A stretch of 64,000 nt of DNA from Trebouxia sp. TZW2008 (GCA_002118135.1 BDIU01000305.1:695-64694); one strand, 5' to 3'. Counted from the stretch's first letter, positions 9,823 to 22,453 are shown. The notes: a model not told the origin generated them from the sequence alone. Numbers and translations: made by a program.

Positions 9823-12745
9823 GACAGCAGCAACATGATCAACAGCAGCAGCATGGTCAGCAGCAGCAGCATGATCAGCAGAAGCAGCAGCAGCAGAGAG
9901 AGCCTGCTTGCTGCAGCGAGGGTGCCATTGCATCAAGCCTGCTGCCAAGCTTGTCTCTTGCAGAGCCAGCCGTTCTTGTGGCAGGGCAGAGCCAACAGCA
10001 GCAAGTGAGGGTTGCTGGCCTCAACATGGGGCATGACTGCAAGGTGCTGTGTCGTGCTGGCGGCAAACACCTGGAGGTGCAGGTTACTGCTGTGGCTGAT
10101 TCAGACGCTGCGGCAAGCATGCTTGAGGTATGAACCCAATTTGCCCATCAGTCCTGAGTGTTGCCTGGCTGTTGTATCTGTTTAGAGGTACAGGGTGGCT
10201 GCATTTAATGGGTCAAGTCCTGCAGCAAACCTGCTTGAGGTATGATGCTGACCTGCTTCATCATTTCTGGTTACACTAGTAACAACGTTGAAGATGATAA
10301 TGATCATGGTGATCTACTGCATGTTCAGGCACAGGTGCTAGGTGCGTGAGGGCCAACTCCTGTCTTGCTAATCAGCTTATCAATCCGGACTATGGTGCTT
10401 GCTCAGTCCTCGCTCAAGCATAATGCATGTTTGACAGAATTGGCTGTACGCATTTCAGCTCTGATCTAGAGTGCTTTCGGCAGACGCATTGCAGTGCCTG
10501 TATTGCCTTGCTTGTTTGACTGTAGTGTGGACCCGGGTGCCCTCCTCAAATATGATGATCTGGCTTCATTGGCTGCGTTGCATTGCACCCTTGATTGCCT
10601 GTTTGGGTACAAGCAGGCCTGCTCTTTCCAGAAAGGCACTGAAGGACGCAATATGTATATCCTGCCAAGGAAGCTTCCGTGCATGCAGAACATTGCTCAT
10701 ATGCAGCAAGGCTACAGATCAGATGCCTGTTCAATACTGATTGTGTAGTCAGGCCAGGGCTTCTTTTGTTTATTCACGCCCCTCACCATGCCCCTCACCA
10801 GCATTGTCAGTCTGTCTGCAACAGCATCATGGATTCCTACCAGACACTGTCATTTGAAGTGTGCATCCAACAGCGTCATCACAGGCGCACTGCTTGTGCA
10901 AGTAACTATTCCTCACCCTACAGCCCTCAAAACTGCTTCTAATTGTTTGTGCAGGTGACTGTGCCTCCAGAGCTGCCAGCAGGGCTGTTGTACCTTGAGG
11001 TGCAGAGGGGCTCTTTCCTTGGCCCTGCCCTGCCCCTCCTGGTGGCTCCGGAACCAGCCCTGGCCTTGGAGGCAGCCATCATGCTTGCCATGACTCAGCC
11101 TGCTGATAGGCAGGGCTTGACTGTGGACCTTGGCAGCATCATGCGCTGCCAGGCAGACCATGAGCAGCAACCCAGGTATGACATGAGTGACTGCACTGCA
11201 GACGAAGACTATGCATAGGGCTCGCTTGATTATGGACACCCAAGGTCCAGGATAGATGTGCTTGTGTGTGATGCACCAGGACAATGCCAGGGCATTATAA
11301 AAGATTGAAGCTTTGACAAGCACTCAGCTTTGTTAGTGCTGATCACCATGCATTGCCTGAGAGGTGCTAAGCCTCAGTTGATTGTGGGCCTGAAGTCCAC
11401 TGTAGCGCTATCTATCGCAAGTCGTCGTCGCAGCCTGTCTGTTTGTCAGACCATCACTCAGCTTGCTCTGTCATTCAGGTTGAGATTTCAGCCTGTCTGT
11501 GTGTCATACCATCACTCACATATCACGGCTACTGCATCTTGCAGCCTAGTCCCCACATTGCTGAAGCTGCTGGCCAGAGCAGTGGCGAATGGCATGCCTG
11601 AGATGGTGACCCACCTGAAGGCCGCGATTCCTGATGATGCTAAGCCAATGCTCAGCAGCTTCAGGCAATCAGGATCAGGCATGGGACTGCTGCACCTGGC
11701 AGTGCATTCAGGCAAAACTGCTGTTGTGGCAGCCTTGCTCGAAGGCAGCGAAAGCATCAACTGGCAGGTCAGACTTGCATGCTTGCACTGTTTTGTTGCG
11801 CTCTGTTCTGACATGCTTGCGTCATCAGCTTGGAATTGCAGAAGGAATGTTGTAGATGTGGTGTCGACTATGCCATTGCACCATTGCAGCTGCCAATTCA
11901 AGAGATAGCTTTACTTGAAAATCAGACAGGCTGCTTGCTAGTTGTGCGTGGTCTTTGCATACGGTGCATCTACAGAAGTCGCTGAAAGTCAAGTAAGTGA
12001 CAGCTTCCCTGACTATTCAGGACGCTGCACCACACCCTGTTTTGTCATCGCCAATATGCAGACATGCACAAAAGAGCACCAAAACTTGCTGATATGTACC
12101 TTCAGATAAAGCTGGCCATCATGTCCTGCCTTGAATTCATCCATGTAGCGGGCAGTCATATCGATTGACATATGTGCTGATCTGCCACAGGAGGGTTTGG
12201 CTGGACCATGTGGCATTTCGCCTTTCCACCTGGCAGTATTCCTCCCAGATGTGCAATCAATGGCGCAGCTGCTATGTTCGTCGCTTGGAGCGCACAAGTG
12301 GTTCACCTCCCTCACACAGGATGGCAAAGCACCAGCAGACTTCGCCTCGCAAGCAGGCAAACATGCAGTCAACCATGAGATGAGCAGCCTGTTATGGAAG
12401 CAGCAGTCAGAGCAGCACTCAGACGCTCATGAGTCAGACTCAGCACAAACTGAGCACGAGCAGGAAGCAGACGAGCAAGCAAGGCAGAAGACGTCTGAGG
12501 CAACAGCTCAACCATCTTCATCAGCTAGTGGCTGGTCAGAAAGTAGCATCAGCTCCACAGATGACGACTCTGCGTCAGATGTTGAGGCATCAAGGCATGG
12601 TGGCAGCTTGTGTGTAGGTCCAGAAGCAGTATATGCGCCGGCTCAAGGTCTTTCAGCAGCTGCCAACTATGTCAGAGGCAAGAAGGAGCAAATGGCAGCT
12701 GTGTTCAGAGAGGCTAGCTGGCGTATCAGTCCCAGAGTTTGGTAG
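7356..12745 (+). CDS. SBP-box transcription factor with ankyrin-type C-terminus (CRR1/SPL-like)
   Basis: Plant/algal SQUAMOSA-promoter-binding family regulator; the family includes the Chlamydomonas copper regulator CRR1 and large plant SPLs. Six exons: 7356-7595, 7685-7980, 8312 (or 8309)-10127, 10955-11175, 11545-11767, 12191-12745, giving about 1,116 aa. It starts MADWHWDSASF, typical of the family. The SBP zinc domain spans the end of exon 2 and the start of exon 3: Cys/His ligands in CSCDLS, ICDKHM, FCQQCGRSH and RSCRTQL, followed by the basic nuclear signal RRRKRN. Exon 3 has an acidic/Ser region with coding repeats and a Gln tract. Exon 4 carries VTVPPELPAGLLYLEV, as in large SPLs. Exons 5-6 carry ankyrin-like segments (GLLHLAVHSG; GPCGISPFHLAV; DGKAPADFA). 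No Cys-rich CRR1-type tail is seen, so a copper role is unproven. Confidence 0.88.
8306..8311 (+). promoter_or_regulatory. Tandem NAGNAG splice acceptor of SBP exon 3
   Basis: Two consecutive CAGs end the intron. Use of the first gives Ala-Ser-Arg-Arg-Arg, use of the second gives Ala-Arg-Arg-Arg; both stay in frame. The site lies exactly at the join between the SBP zinc domain and its basic nuclear-localisation segment. Confidence 0.7.
8701..8960 (+). repeat. Coding tandem repeat in the SBP protein
   Basis: Three diverged copies of a unit of the form A(V/I)AACQ..TG.PTW.GS.S.VRLE lie in tandem inside exon 3. The first copy is shortened. The copies stay in frame, so the duplication was tolerated in the linker after the SBP domain. 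Confidence 0.7.
9765..9821 (+). repeat. Pure (CAG)19 tract coding polyglutamine
   Basis: Nineteen uninterrupted CAG codons, followed up to about 9895 by interrupted Gln/His repeats (QQQHD, QQQQHG, QQQQHD). It lies in exon 3 of the SBP gene. Uniform codon use marks it as a length-variable microsatellite rather than an old Gln-rich domain. Confidence 0.95.
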
Positions 12746-13645
12746 ACGCAGGGTGCTGGATGCTGTCTAGCATGACATCCAATTTGCTGTTTGTGAAGTG
12801 CCTGTTCTTTGTCAGGTTGCAATATTTGTAGCGCAGCTACTGGCCATTTCAAGTTATGGTTCTGCAGCTGTGTTGTTCTTGCACTCCTTGATGTCATTAG
12901 GCTGGCGCATCTTTGTTTCTCACACACCTTTTCTGTTGTCAGCCTAATGGCACAAGTGCAGCTCACAAGTGTATACAGGAGCAGGAAGCATCTGTTACTG
13001 ATGCGCACGTTTGGCAGGAACTTCAGTCCAGAGAGTGAGTAATACTATGGGCTGTGATGCAGTTGACGATTGAGTCACTCACTGAGAGTCCCGTTCTGGT
13101 GTGAGCTCAGTGTCTGGTCGAGTGCCACGACCAGCTCTTATCTATTATAATGACGCAAGCAAAATTAATTATGACATTTGCTTGTCAACCCGTGGCAGTT
13201 TGATACTTGCATTGCAGTGCGATGTAGCTCATTTGAATTTCGCTGCTGATCCGCATCCTGGTTTAGCTTTGTCCATCAGGATAGCACCGTGATAGCAATT
13301 CCTGCAGTTTGTTTAGACAGATCTGTAAAGCAATTGCCACAAATTACTTCTGTGCGACAATCAAGGCTGACAATGTCACAATGATCACTTGCACACTCAA
13401 TGCCATGAAACGACTTCTGCGCTCACAAAGACGTGATCAAGCTTTTGCATACTAGGAGGCTTTGGTGCAATCTATTTGTAGGGCAGGCACAAGATACAAA
13501 CGAGTGCTGAAAAGCAATACGAATGAAACAGCAAGCAAACACAAAGATTTGATTCAGGTTCGAGGGCACGTTCATTCAGAACAAAAAGACTTGAGTCATG
13601 TTCGTTTATCAATACAATAGTGTGGAGGCTTATTGGCCAGACTGC
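12746..13645. other. Convergent spacer between the SBP gene and the ABC1K gene
   Basis: Both neighbours end here, so the 900 bp should hold two 3' untranslated regions. No further gene, RNA or mobile element was recognised. Confidence 0.5.
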
Positions 13646-16600
13646 TCAGCTGCCACCTCGGATACCCTTCTCAAACTTGTCGATGCGGCGTATTCTTTTG
13701 TACCCCCGGAAAATGAAATAGCCAACAATCGAGCTGCCGCTGAACAGCGCAGTGGCAAACCCAGGATGACTGTTAGCGGCCAGCTGACTGCCGACATTGA
13801 CCAATGTGGCGCATGCTATGGCCTGCACTGTGATATTCTGCATAGCACAGCACAGGTAAGCAAATTTTGTCATATCCTGTCATACATGCGCTTCCAAACT
13901 GCTAAAGTAGATCTCGAATTGTTTGTCGACATTACAACTGTGGTTCATTCCACACTGCAGAAACACAAGAGGCTTGACACATCAGCTTTCGGCACTTTTT
14001 GCATGGCTCTGATACAAATAGCACATTGCATGCACATGTTCAATTAACAACACATGCCCTAGCAGCAGAGCGAGTTGGCGAACTTGCGTGATACTGGCAC
14101 GCCTGGCAGCATGGCATTTCTTGACAGAAAAAAGATGAAGCAAATTGCCACAGAAAAGAACACATGATGAAAACATAGAGTTAAAGTAGATGCAAAATGT
14201 GGGAGGGAAGAAACAGTAGCAGACCTGCATGATGCTAGCACGTCGAGCAGCCCGCTCCACTTCCAGAGCTCTGACCCTCAGCTTGATCTCACCCCCTTCC
14301 AAGCTTGACAGGGTGCTGCTCATCTGCTCCACTCTTGTGGGCATCGCGATTGCAGCCTGCCCCACCTGCACTGCCTGTTTTCTTGCCTGTTCCAACACAA
14401 ACTCCTGCCGCGCCTGTGAGTCCTGCATCATATGTGCCAACAGCTTGATGCCACGGCATGGTATGACAACTTACACAGCTTTCTGCTTAGGGCATGTTCA
14501 CCTACCAAGAAGAAAAGCTGTGTGAGGCAATGTCTAGCTGCCATGACACCGAACAGAACAAGGTCTTGTCTGACTGTAGGGCGTAGTCCTGGCAAGTGTT
14601 CCAATGGCACATCAAGCACAAAATGCAATTCTGCATGCTCAAGCAGTGACAACATGCCATAGAGCTGCAGGGCAGAGAGGCATAGGTGGTGATTGAGTGT
14701 CAAACAGCTGCAGACCACAGTTCTGCAGTGGTATGTGAAAGCAGCACACCCACAAACGTCCATTCCCCACCCTGCTTCCCAGGCTTGACAGACAGGCCTA
14801 TTAGCCTACAGTGGCACATTAAGCATGGCACATACTGCAATCGAGAACAGGGTGCAAGGCCTGCTAGCATGTCACCTGAAGGTCCAGTAGCTGCTGAGCA
14901 TAGGGCTGTGCCACAGCCACAAACTTATAGTCAGGGTCCAGCGCGCGACCTATGCCCTCCAGGGTTGAGAAGGCCCTCAGCACAAATGTGAAGGTTGCAG
15001 GAAACCTGCATGCACAGACTCATGTGCTGCTGGCGTTTACAGACACAAAGAACACAACAACAGAACTGCATGACACAAGCTAGAAAGTACAAGACACTGA
15101 GCATGAGCAATGGCACAGACCACCAATACTCAAAGAGAAGAATGTGCCTGCCAGCCTTTCATTGCCACATGTGTTGTCTTGACGTACGCCTGACACACCT
15201 TAAGAAGCTCACGACACTTACATATGTGACAGAAGCATCACACCCTAAACGTATCTGACGGAAGGGCTGCAAGGCAATATGGCAACTACTTGCTGATCTT
15301 GTGATTGGCTGCAGGAGTGCTTGGAGAGTGTCATGCAAGGCACAAATTTGAGCGCCCGCACCTGAAGGGCTGATCCAATGCCACAGCAAAAATGTCTTCC
15401 CCAATTGCAGCAATGGTCTCCTGCTCCTGGGTCTGGCGGGCAATGTTGTCCAAGAAGTACGCGATGGCCCGTCGCAGAGACAGGTCATCGCCTCTGGACA
15501 CAATAATCTTCAAGTCTGTCAAGGCGCGCACCACCTGTCAGCACATACCTTCGGCAATCAGATCAATGACCAGCTGGGCCTTCACACAAACAACAACATT
15601 GACAAGCACTGTGCTGCTGAAGCACATCCAACACTCACAATGTGGCTGCAACTCCCACTGCTCTATAGGATGTGCATGACTGGTGACAGCTGATGACTGT
15701 GTCTGCAGTCCTATGGTCGTCTTGAATAAAGTGCGTTCAAAGCAAACATATGCTCAGTACCCCTCACAATGAAGCAAGCTTGCAGCACATCAAGCCTCAT
15801 ATGGCGATGCCTGCCTAAAAGCATTTGGTGACTGGCATGCCTAAATAGGCTGTTGCTGTCTGTTCTGAGTGTGTGTGGCCCACATGTGTATCCCACCTTG
15901 GCTGCGTCTTTGCGGTAAATGCCGTAGAACACATCCAGCAGCCGTTCCTTAGTAGCAGGCACAATGCTTGACATCATGCCGAAGTCGTAGAAGATCAAAC
16001 CCCCATCTGGGTTGACAGCAATGTTTCCAGGGTGGGGGTCTGAATGCAGGAAACCGTGCTTCAAGATCTGGACCAGATATGCTTCTGTTGCTCGCCGCGC
16101 TACTGATGCTGTGTCAATCCCAGAGGTTCGTAAGGCGTCGACCCTTGTGATTTTGATGCCTGGCATGTAGTCTAGGGTTATGCTTCTGGGAGAGGTCAGC
16201 TGCCAGTAAACCCTAGGGACCTGGATGTTTGAGTCATCCTGGAAGTTGCGCCTGAACTTGTCGGCGTTTCTGCCTTCCTGAATGTAATCTATTTCTTTGT
16301 ACAGAATGGCTTCTGCCTCCTTGTATACACCCCTGCGAACATTGCAATCGTCTTCATGAATTTTGCCAAACTCTCTCCGGCTTTTACATCGCCTTTGACA
16401 CTCCTCTGAAACACACTGTGCAGCAAATTGATGTGCCAGCATGCAGGGACAAGCATAACAAAGATGCCAAAGGTAGGCGTAGTCATTACAAACAGGCATG
16501 GACAACTGGGCCACAGGGGGGTATAGGTGCAGCATGACTAACAATTGCATTGCAAGCATGTCTACCAGCAACAAACAAAACACTGCTTGGGATTGCAAGG

Positions 16601-18666
16601 CAAGCTGAATGCCAGGATTTGAGTCCTACATGAAGTCATTGTTTTCATCCATTCTGTCCATCTGCTGGGCGAGGACCTTCAGGTTGGACATGTCAATGTC
16701 AAAAAGGTTTTTTAAGCCAGGCCGCTGCACTTTGATGACTACTTGCTCCCCGCTATGGAGCACAGCCCTGTGCACCTGCAGTCAATCCTGGTCAGCCTCA
16801 CCGCCACCTGGTCATCAACCTCATTACATCATGTGCATTCCAATAAGTGCTAGTGAGGCCAGGAACTTGCTAGGTGTTACAGGAGCAGTGATTTGCCTCC
16901 GCACAAACGACGTCCAGGAACAAAATCACAGCTGACTCTGATAAATTTGATGGAACTGGTAGCTTGTTGCCCAGGTGGTGCATTGCGCACGAGTGATGTG
17001 CCTGACATTGATAGAACATGTCAGCTGCCTCTGGACCATTAGACAGCATTTTCTGAAGTTCTCACTCAGTTGAGTGTTTGCACATGTGCAGAACACACCA
17101 ATGAACTCGCCTGGGCAATTACTTAGCAATGTGCCAATTACAGGCATTGAGGAACAAATCAGCACAATTGGTTACCGCCCTGTGGGGACACTTGGGATTC
17201 CTGACCCTCACCTGGCCCAAGCTTGCAGCAGCAATAGGTCTCTCCTGGAAGGTTCGAAACAGCTGATGGGCAGGCGCACCCAGCTCAGACTGAATGATAG
17301 CCATGGCTTTAGCAGGGGCAAACGCAGGGACCCTGTCTTGCAGCTTGGCCAATTCATCTGTAAAGGCGGCTGGAAACAGGTCTGAGCGTGTGGAGAACAG
17401 CTGTCCCACTTTGATGAAAGTTGGACCCAGCTTTAGCAGAGACTCCCTGCATGCAAACTGCCCTTAGACCTGCAACCTTGGTTTCAACTGGGAAAGGAGC
17501 GACACCACGAGCATCAACGATGTTAGGTCTGAACTCGCAACTGGTGTTGGAGGAACTGCTGAAGTGATGTTGAGCAGCTGAGGCAAACACATGGCTTGAA
17601 TGGGGCATGTACCATGCCAAATCTGCCTAGCTGGTTGTAAAGCAAGGGCAATGACTGCATTGCACAGCGTGATGGTGGCGTCACACAGCCGTGTGACAAG
17701 CCTCAGAGGCATGACTGATTGTCTGTAGGTGTGATGTGCACCTGGTCCAGCTAGCAAGAGATCGCAGGCGCTCAGTCTTTCTGGCCTCTGACCAACCACC
17801 AATGTAGCTCCATTTCTGATTGAGCAGATACAGCTTGGTGCGCAGGCCAATTATGAAGCTCCAGATCTCAATGCTTCTCTGCGTACTGCTGTACTGATCT
17901 CTTGACCACCGGAAGTCATTGTCTAGAGAAAGCTCAGGCATACCTGCAAAGCAAATGCTGAAATGAAGACTTGCAAGGCAAACCTTTTTTTTTGAAATGC
18001 ATGCTTAGGCTTTCAAGGCTTGTTTGCAAGACAACTATTGCTTTGGAATGCAAGGTCGGTGGCTGCACAAGCAGCCTCTGAAAGAACCTTCCTTTGCAAC
18101 AGCTATGATTTGCAGCTGAGAGACTCACTTTCTCCTGTATCTATGAGGCTCTCTGCACGCCGGTCAGCAACAGCAGAAGCTGCTTGCGAAGCGGCTGTGA
18201 AGCCCGGTGCAGCCTGATTGACAGAGGTTGTCACATCGTATGTGTTGGCCTGCATGCGCTGGCTGCTGGTCCTGTCTTTTCTGTAGGTTGTTGCTAGCTG
18301 TGCTTGATCATATGGCTGGAAGGTGACAGAGCTGGGCCGTGAGCTGGTGCTGGCCTCTAGGTTGCTGTTGCGTCTCGCCTCATCAGCACTTGACGCTTCC
18401 CTCTCTTTCAGGGCTTGGCCTCTGTTGGCCGTTTGTGCAGCAGGCTGCGGCCTGTTTACACGCCTGAGGTCTTGCAGGTCAGTCGTAGTCTGTACGGAGC
18501 CGGGTAACGGCAGCTCTCGCATCCTCACTGTGGAGGCTGCGCTCCTGTATGGAGTCTCTGCTCGGCATTGTATTGAAGCAACACGCTTACCGCGGCCGAC
18601 GCTGTGTGGTTGTGGACACGACCTCAAGTTGGGATGACCCGGTGAGACCAGCGCCTGTGTCTGCAT
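13646..18666 (-). CDS. Plastid ABC1-like kinase (ABC1K3/ABC1K1-like)
   Basis: Atypical kinase of the ABC1/UbiB family; plant relatives sit in plastoglobules and act in prenylquinone metabolism and chlorophyll stability. Nine exons: 18666-18129, 17943-17742, 17446-17212, 16775-16630, 16332-15897, 15534-15362, 15005-14876, 14422-14225, 13837-13646; 749 aa. A basic/Ser-rich N-terminus with a VASIQCRAE site looks like a transit peptide. The family signature follows: GPTFIKVGQ (KxGQ), [14 protein letters not shown], a lysine-bearing [18 protein letters not shown], the HSDPHPGN catalytic loop and YDFGMM. The tail contains RAARRASI and ends [12 protein letters not shown]; both parts match the ABC1K3-type C-terminus. 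The plus-strand GET4 gene is its divergent neighbour. Confidence 0.92.
14080..14112 (-). repeat. Echo of the ABC1K exon 8 donor edge
   Basis: A degenerate copy of the last bases of exon 8 (reads AARRASITQ versus AARRASIMQ) lies about 120 nt downstream inside intron 8. Confidence 0.6.
14506..14664 (-). other. Candidate in-frame cassette exon in the ABC1K gene
   Basis: In the intron between exons 7 and 8 lies a 159-nt open segment with an acceptor (CAG before 14664) and a donor (GTAGGT after 14506), phase 0 on both sides. It would add 53 residues beginning [13 protein letters not shown]. Without it, exons 7 and 8 align to the family with no gap, so the segment is not part of the conserved protein. 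Confidence 0.4.
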
Positions 18667-19033
18667 CGGACGAACGCGCAGATCACTGGTCTGTCGATGT
18701 CGCGATAAAAAGCAAGTCAATCGCTGTCAACAGCGCAGATGCGCAGGTGACACCTCGTCATTTGCAGGAGACAAGCGGTGCGTTTGCAGGCCAGAAGATG
18801 AACAGGTTTTAAGTGGCTGTGGGTCACTGCATCGAATGCCATCAGCACGTTTGACCAGGCCGCGCTATTTGCAGGACGTACGTTGCAATTTTGCCTCCAT
18901 TCCTCCGACATCAACCTTACAGCATTGCCGGACCAAGTCAAGGCCTCTGTCAGGAGTAACTTTGGACTGATCTCTCAGCTGCTGTGTGATCAGGAGTAAG
19001 GCTTGCGCTGCTGTTTCAGCCAGTGCGGTCCGC
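18667..19033. promoter_or_regulatory. Probable bidirectional promoter ABC1K/GET4
   Basis: A 367-bp spacer lies between divergent ATGs at 18666 (-) and 19034 (+). CpG is frequent here and in the adjoining first exon of ABC1K but rare further away. The promoter function is inferred. Confidence 0.5.
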
Positions 19034-21632
19034 ATGGCCATGAGCGCTTCTCCAGCGGTGCAGAAGGTGCGACAATGACCCTTCGATATCTCCTGTTCTT
19101 CATTGCTCAGTAACACTTTGAAGCAGCCATGCAATCTGCAGGCAATCGCAAAATTACGCAGCAGCCTGCAGCAGGGCCAACCTTATGATGGGCAGCAGAT
19201 GTTCAAGACAATATACCACCGGTTCAGAGCACAAAAAAAGCTGCAAGACTGCTACAATCTGCTTGAAGAGGGTGCGCGCTTGCAGCTGCAAGACGGACAG
19301 CTGAATTGCGGTGTTGAATTAGCTCAGATGCTTGTGGAGGTGCTACTATAGATTTTCTCATTGCAGTCAGATTACATGTCGGTGCAGTGTCTCAGCAACA
19401 GCTTATGCAAGTGTAGGCATACATCAGAGACAATGCAAGCTGCAGCAGAGACAACATGCAGCGGGTACTGTACATCATTGACGCCTTCCCAAGGCCTCAG
19501 ACAGATGCAGATGGTAGAAGTGATGCTGTTGAGCAATGCAGCAAAGTCATGATGTCAGCAATCAAATGGGCCAAGAGGTGATTTGCCGAACACTTTGAGC
19601 TTTGAGGCCTTTTGCTCTTACTGCGCTTCTGCTGATCGCCCAATGGCTACAGGCATATCAATGCAGCAGCTACAGTTCAGCATCTGCATCACAAGCTACG
19701 AGGGCGTCTACTGTTGCTGCGCCGTTCATGGTTGCAGCTTGCATACAGGCATAACACTGCAGCAACAACAGTCATGACAAGCTAAATTGCCTCCATGACG
19801 ATCACAATTTGCATGCCCTTCTGAATACATGTTGCATGCAGGCACAACATTTCAGCAACAACAGTGCAAAATCTGCATTACAAGATACAAGACCTTCTGC
19901 TGTGACTGCTTCAGAAATGATTGCAGTTTGCATGCAGACATAACAATGCAGCAACAGCAGTTCACAAGCTGCATGACAACTACCAGGCCTTCTGCTTTTA
20001 CTGCATTTGTCACAAATGCAGTTTACGTGCAGACAGAACAATGCAGCTACTGCAGCCCAAAAGCTGCAAGACAAGCTACAAGGCTTTCTGCTGTTGCTGC
20101 ATCCTTCTGATCGTATCTTACATTTTGCATGCAGGCACAACAGTGCAGCAAAAACAGTGCAAAAGCTGCACGGCAAGCTACAAGGCCTTCTGCTGTCACT
20201 GCATCTGTCATAATTGCAGTTTGCATGCAGGCATAACAATGCAGCAACAACAGTGCAGAAGCTGCATGACAAGCTTGCAGCCTACATGTGGGAGTGTCTA
20301 GGGTGGAGAGGGCTAGGGCAGGTCAGTCAGCACTACATTAGAGGGACAGACATGACAGGCTTTGCCGCTGGTAGGCTTGTGACCTATTTCGACTTGTTTT
20401 GTAGCCTGTGCTTTTTGTGCATACCTTGAAGCAGATCTGCTTTTGTCTGTTGTGTACATTGTATCTTTGTGCACGCTTTGCACCAGGGATCTTGTATCCA
20501 AAAAAAAAGCTACTGAGAACAGCTTTGACCACGTCAAGATTGCAGCATGTCAGCAACGCCTTGCACACTGTTTTGCATGCTCAGATTGTTGGACTAGGTG
20601 TATTTGATATTGCTTCGATGCTGCACATTCATTTGCTGCATAGGACATTGCAGCTGCAATTGGAAACCACATTTACAGCAGTGTCTTGTTCAGCATTTGC
20701 GTACAAAGATTGACTTGTACACTTCTGTAAAGAGGGGACACTCACGCGGCTTGGCTGTTGCTGCAGCACTTGCACAGTCGGCAAGTGAAGGAGCGCCAGA
20801 GGAAGAAGACCTGTTCCTGACCAGGGCAGCACTGCAATTTCTAGCAGTGGGCAAGCCCAACAATCTTGATCAGAAACTAGAGGAGGTCCAGGAGCTGCTG
20901 CAATCATATGAGTCGATAGCGCGGCATGGCTTACCAGACACACCTCTCATACACTTCCTCAAGCTCCTGGTCAAGGTATGTACCTGAATAACATTGCTTC
21001 TCATCATCATTGTCCGTATCATTAGCATGACTGTTAGCATTGTCATTATCGTTATCTTCTGCCATTTGACGGCAATCTTGTCATCATTTTGACTAGTATC
21101 ATTGTCATGACCATTATCATTGTCATTATCATTGTCCTCAGCAGCAATTGTACCAGCACATTGCTAGGCGAGTGCAACATAACTCTCGTCGCCATGCATT
21201 GGAGTGGCTTGTATGATACTCGCTGACACATATATCAGTATGCTGTCTTGAACACAGCTGTGGCCTTGGACAACCGTCATCTTCAAGCATCCACTATCTT
21301 TCAGTCAATTAGATACCAGTCGAATGGGTGCAGACTTATCATTGCTGCTGAGGAACAAGCCAATGTCACCTTAGGCTGCATGAGTCACTCATGCAATCAA
21401 TCTGTTTATGTGATGTCTCACCTGCTTCATTGTGATGTGACAGGCTCTAGAGCACCACTCCCTGAAGTTAGCAGAGATGCTACAGCAGACATACTCAACC
21501 AGCTTAGCCCGAGATTCATCATTTGTACAGCTATTGCAGCGCATCAAGGAGATCTACTTGGGTGCCTCTTCAAATGAGGGTTTGCCAAACCTACTGTCTG
21601 GCATGCTACAGATGCTAACCAGCAACGGTTGA
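19034..21632 (+). CDS. GET4: GET4-like subunit of the tail-anchored protein insertion pathway
   Basis: Cytosolic alpha-solenoid protein that with GET5/UBL4A and SGT2/BAG6 hands tail-anchored proteins to GET3. Exons: 19034-19066, 19142-19339, 19417-19577, about 20259-20370, 20767-20975, 21444-21632. Exon 1 is only 33 nt (MAMSASPAVQK) and joins AIAKLRSSLQQGQPYDGQQM. Conserved blocks are FKTIYHRF, LNCGVELAQMLVE, VLYIIDAFPRP, AAYMWECLGW, HYIRGTD, EEEDLFLTRAALQFL and LPDTPLIHFLKLLVK. The tail exon starts ALEHHSLKL. Exon 3 ends with two leftover bases while the fourth exon seems to begin in phase 0, so a micro-exon of about 25-30 nt or another acceptor is missing from this model. The intron before the fourth exon is a tandem-repeat array. 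Confidence 0.85.
19630..20275 (+). repeat. Tandem array (about 95-bp unit) made of a GET4 acceptor and exon edge
   Basis: About six to seven diverged units, each with the order GCATGCAG, a CAGCAACAACAGTGCAG acceptor-like core, then an AAGCTGCATGACAAGCT-like piece and CTTCTGCTGT. The last unit runs into the real GET4 exon KLHDKLAAYMW. So the unit is the intron end plus the first bases of the exon, repeated upstream. Confidence 0.8.
21001..21145 (+). repeat. Degenerate (ATTGTCATTATC)-like microsatellite in a GET4 intron
   Basis: Repeated TCATTGTCATTATC/GTTATC motifs in two blocks just after exon 5. It has no coding potential. Confidence 0.7.
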
Positions 21633-22453
21633 TGGCACAGTGTCTGTATAGGCCATCGATTGCCATTGTCACATTGACAAGCAACTGCTGGCATACAGCA
21701 GGCGTGCTTGAGTGTGACCTATGTCCCAGCTGCCAGACGTGCAACTGGGTCAGTAGAGGCAAGACTTGCTTAGCTCATGATCAATCAGGCACAGCAATTA
21801 CTTGTCTGACACGTACGTCTATCCTATTTGTGTGCTGATTAGCTGTTATCATTCTCACCATTTGTTGTCCTTGTGTCAAGCTCAGTTTGCCCCAAAGCAC
21901 TCAGAATGCTGCAAGTGTGCCTTTGCCCACTTTTGCCATCATGTGACAGTGGCATATTCGAAGCATAGAAACTGTTGTGACCAGTCACTGTATACAGTGT
22001 ACATACAGTACACCATCAATCCCTAGTGACATTGCGTCACTTGAACTCATGTATTACAATCAACATCTGCTGCAACCAGTTGAATTTCAAGACGACACCA
22101 AGCCATCGACCCTCTGCACTCGTGACTGCTCATAACATGCTCAAAGCCATCAATCTTGCATTGTGATATATAGTCCGAGTGGCAGGCACCAATTTGAACA
22201 AATCATCTGCTGTACATTCAAATCAATGAAGACTGTAACCGTGAGCGTCAAAGCATTGACATGACACCCTCAATGCGGGGTGGTGTCCAAAATTGTCATA
22301 TGGTACAGAATACAGAATGACACACTCTTCCAAGCTAAAGATGCCAGGTTAGCCAGCCAGTAAAGGCAGCTGATGCAAGCGCAAATTGTTGCGCACTGCA
22401 TCTGCATATGCTGCTGCTGAACACAACCTGCCAGAATGGCTCATGCACACTGA
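21633..22453. other. Convergent spacer GET4/TPR gene
   Basis: About 820 bp of 3' flank for both genes. No gene or element recognised. Confidence 0.45.

Noticed and set aside
9718..9948. Minus-strand open frame with polyalanine
   Set aside because: Antisense of the CAG repeat; the plus strand carries the SBP protein with correct phases.
14428..14763. Open frame in ABC1K intron 7 as a separate gene
   Set aside because: It lies between splice sites on the same strand as ABC1K and is better described as a possible cassette exon.
19630..20275. Regular repeats reminiscent of a CRISPR array
   Set aside because: Units diverge, have no unique spacers, and match a GET4 splice acceptor and exon; the DNA is eukaryotic.
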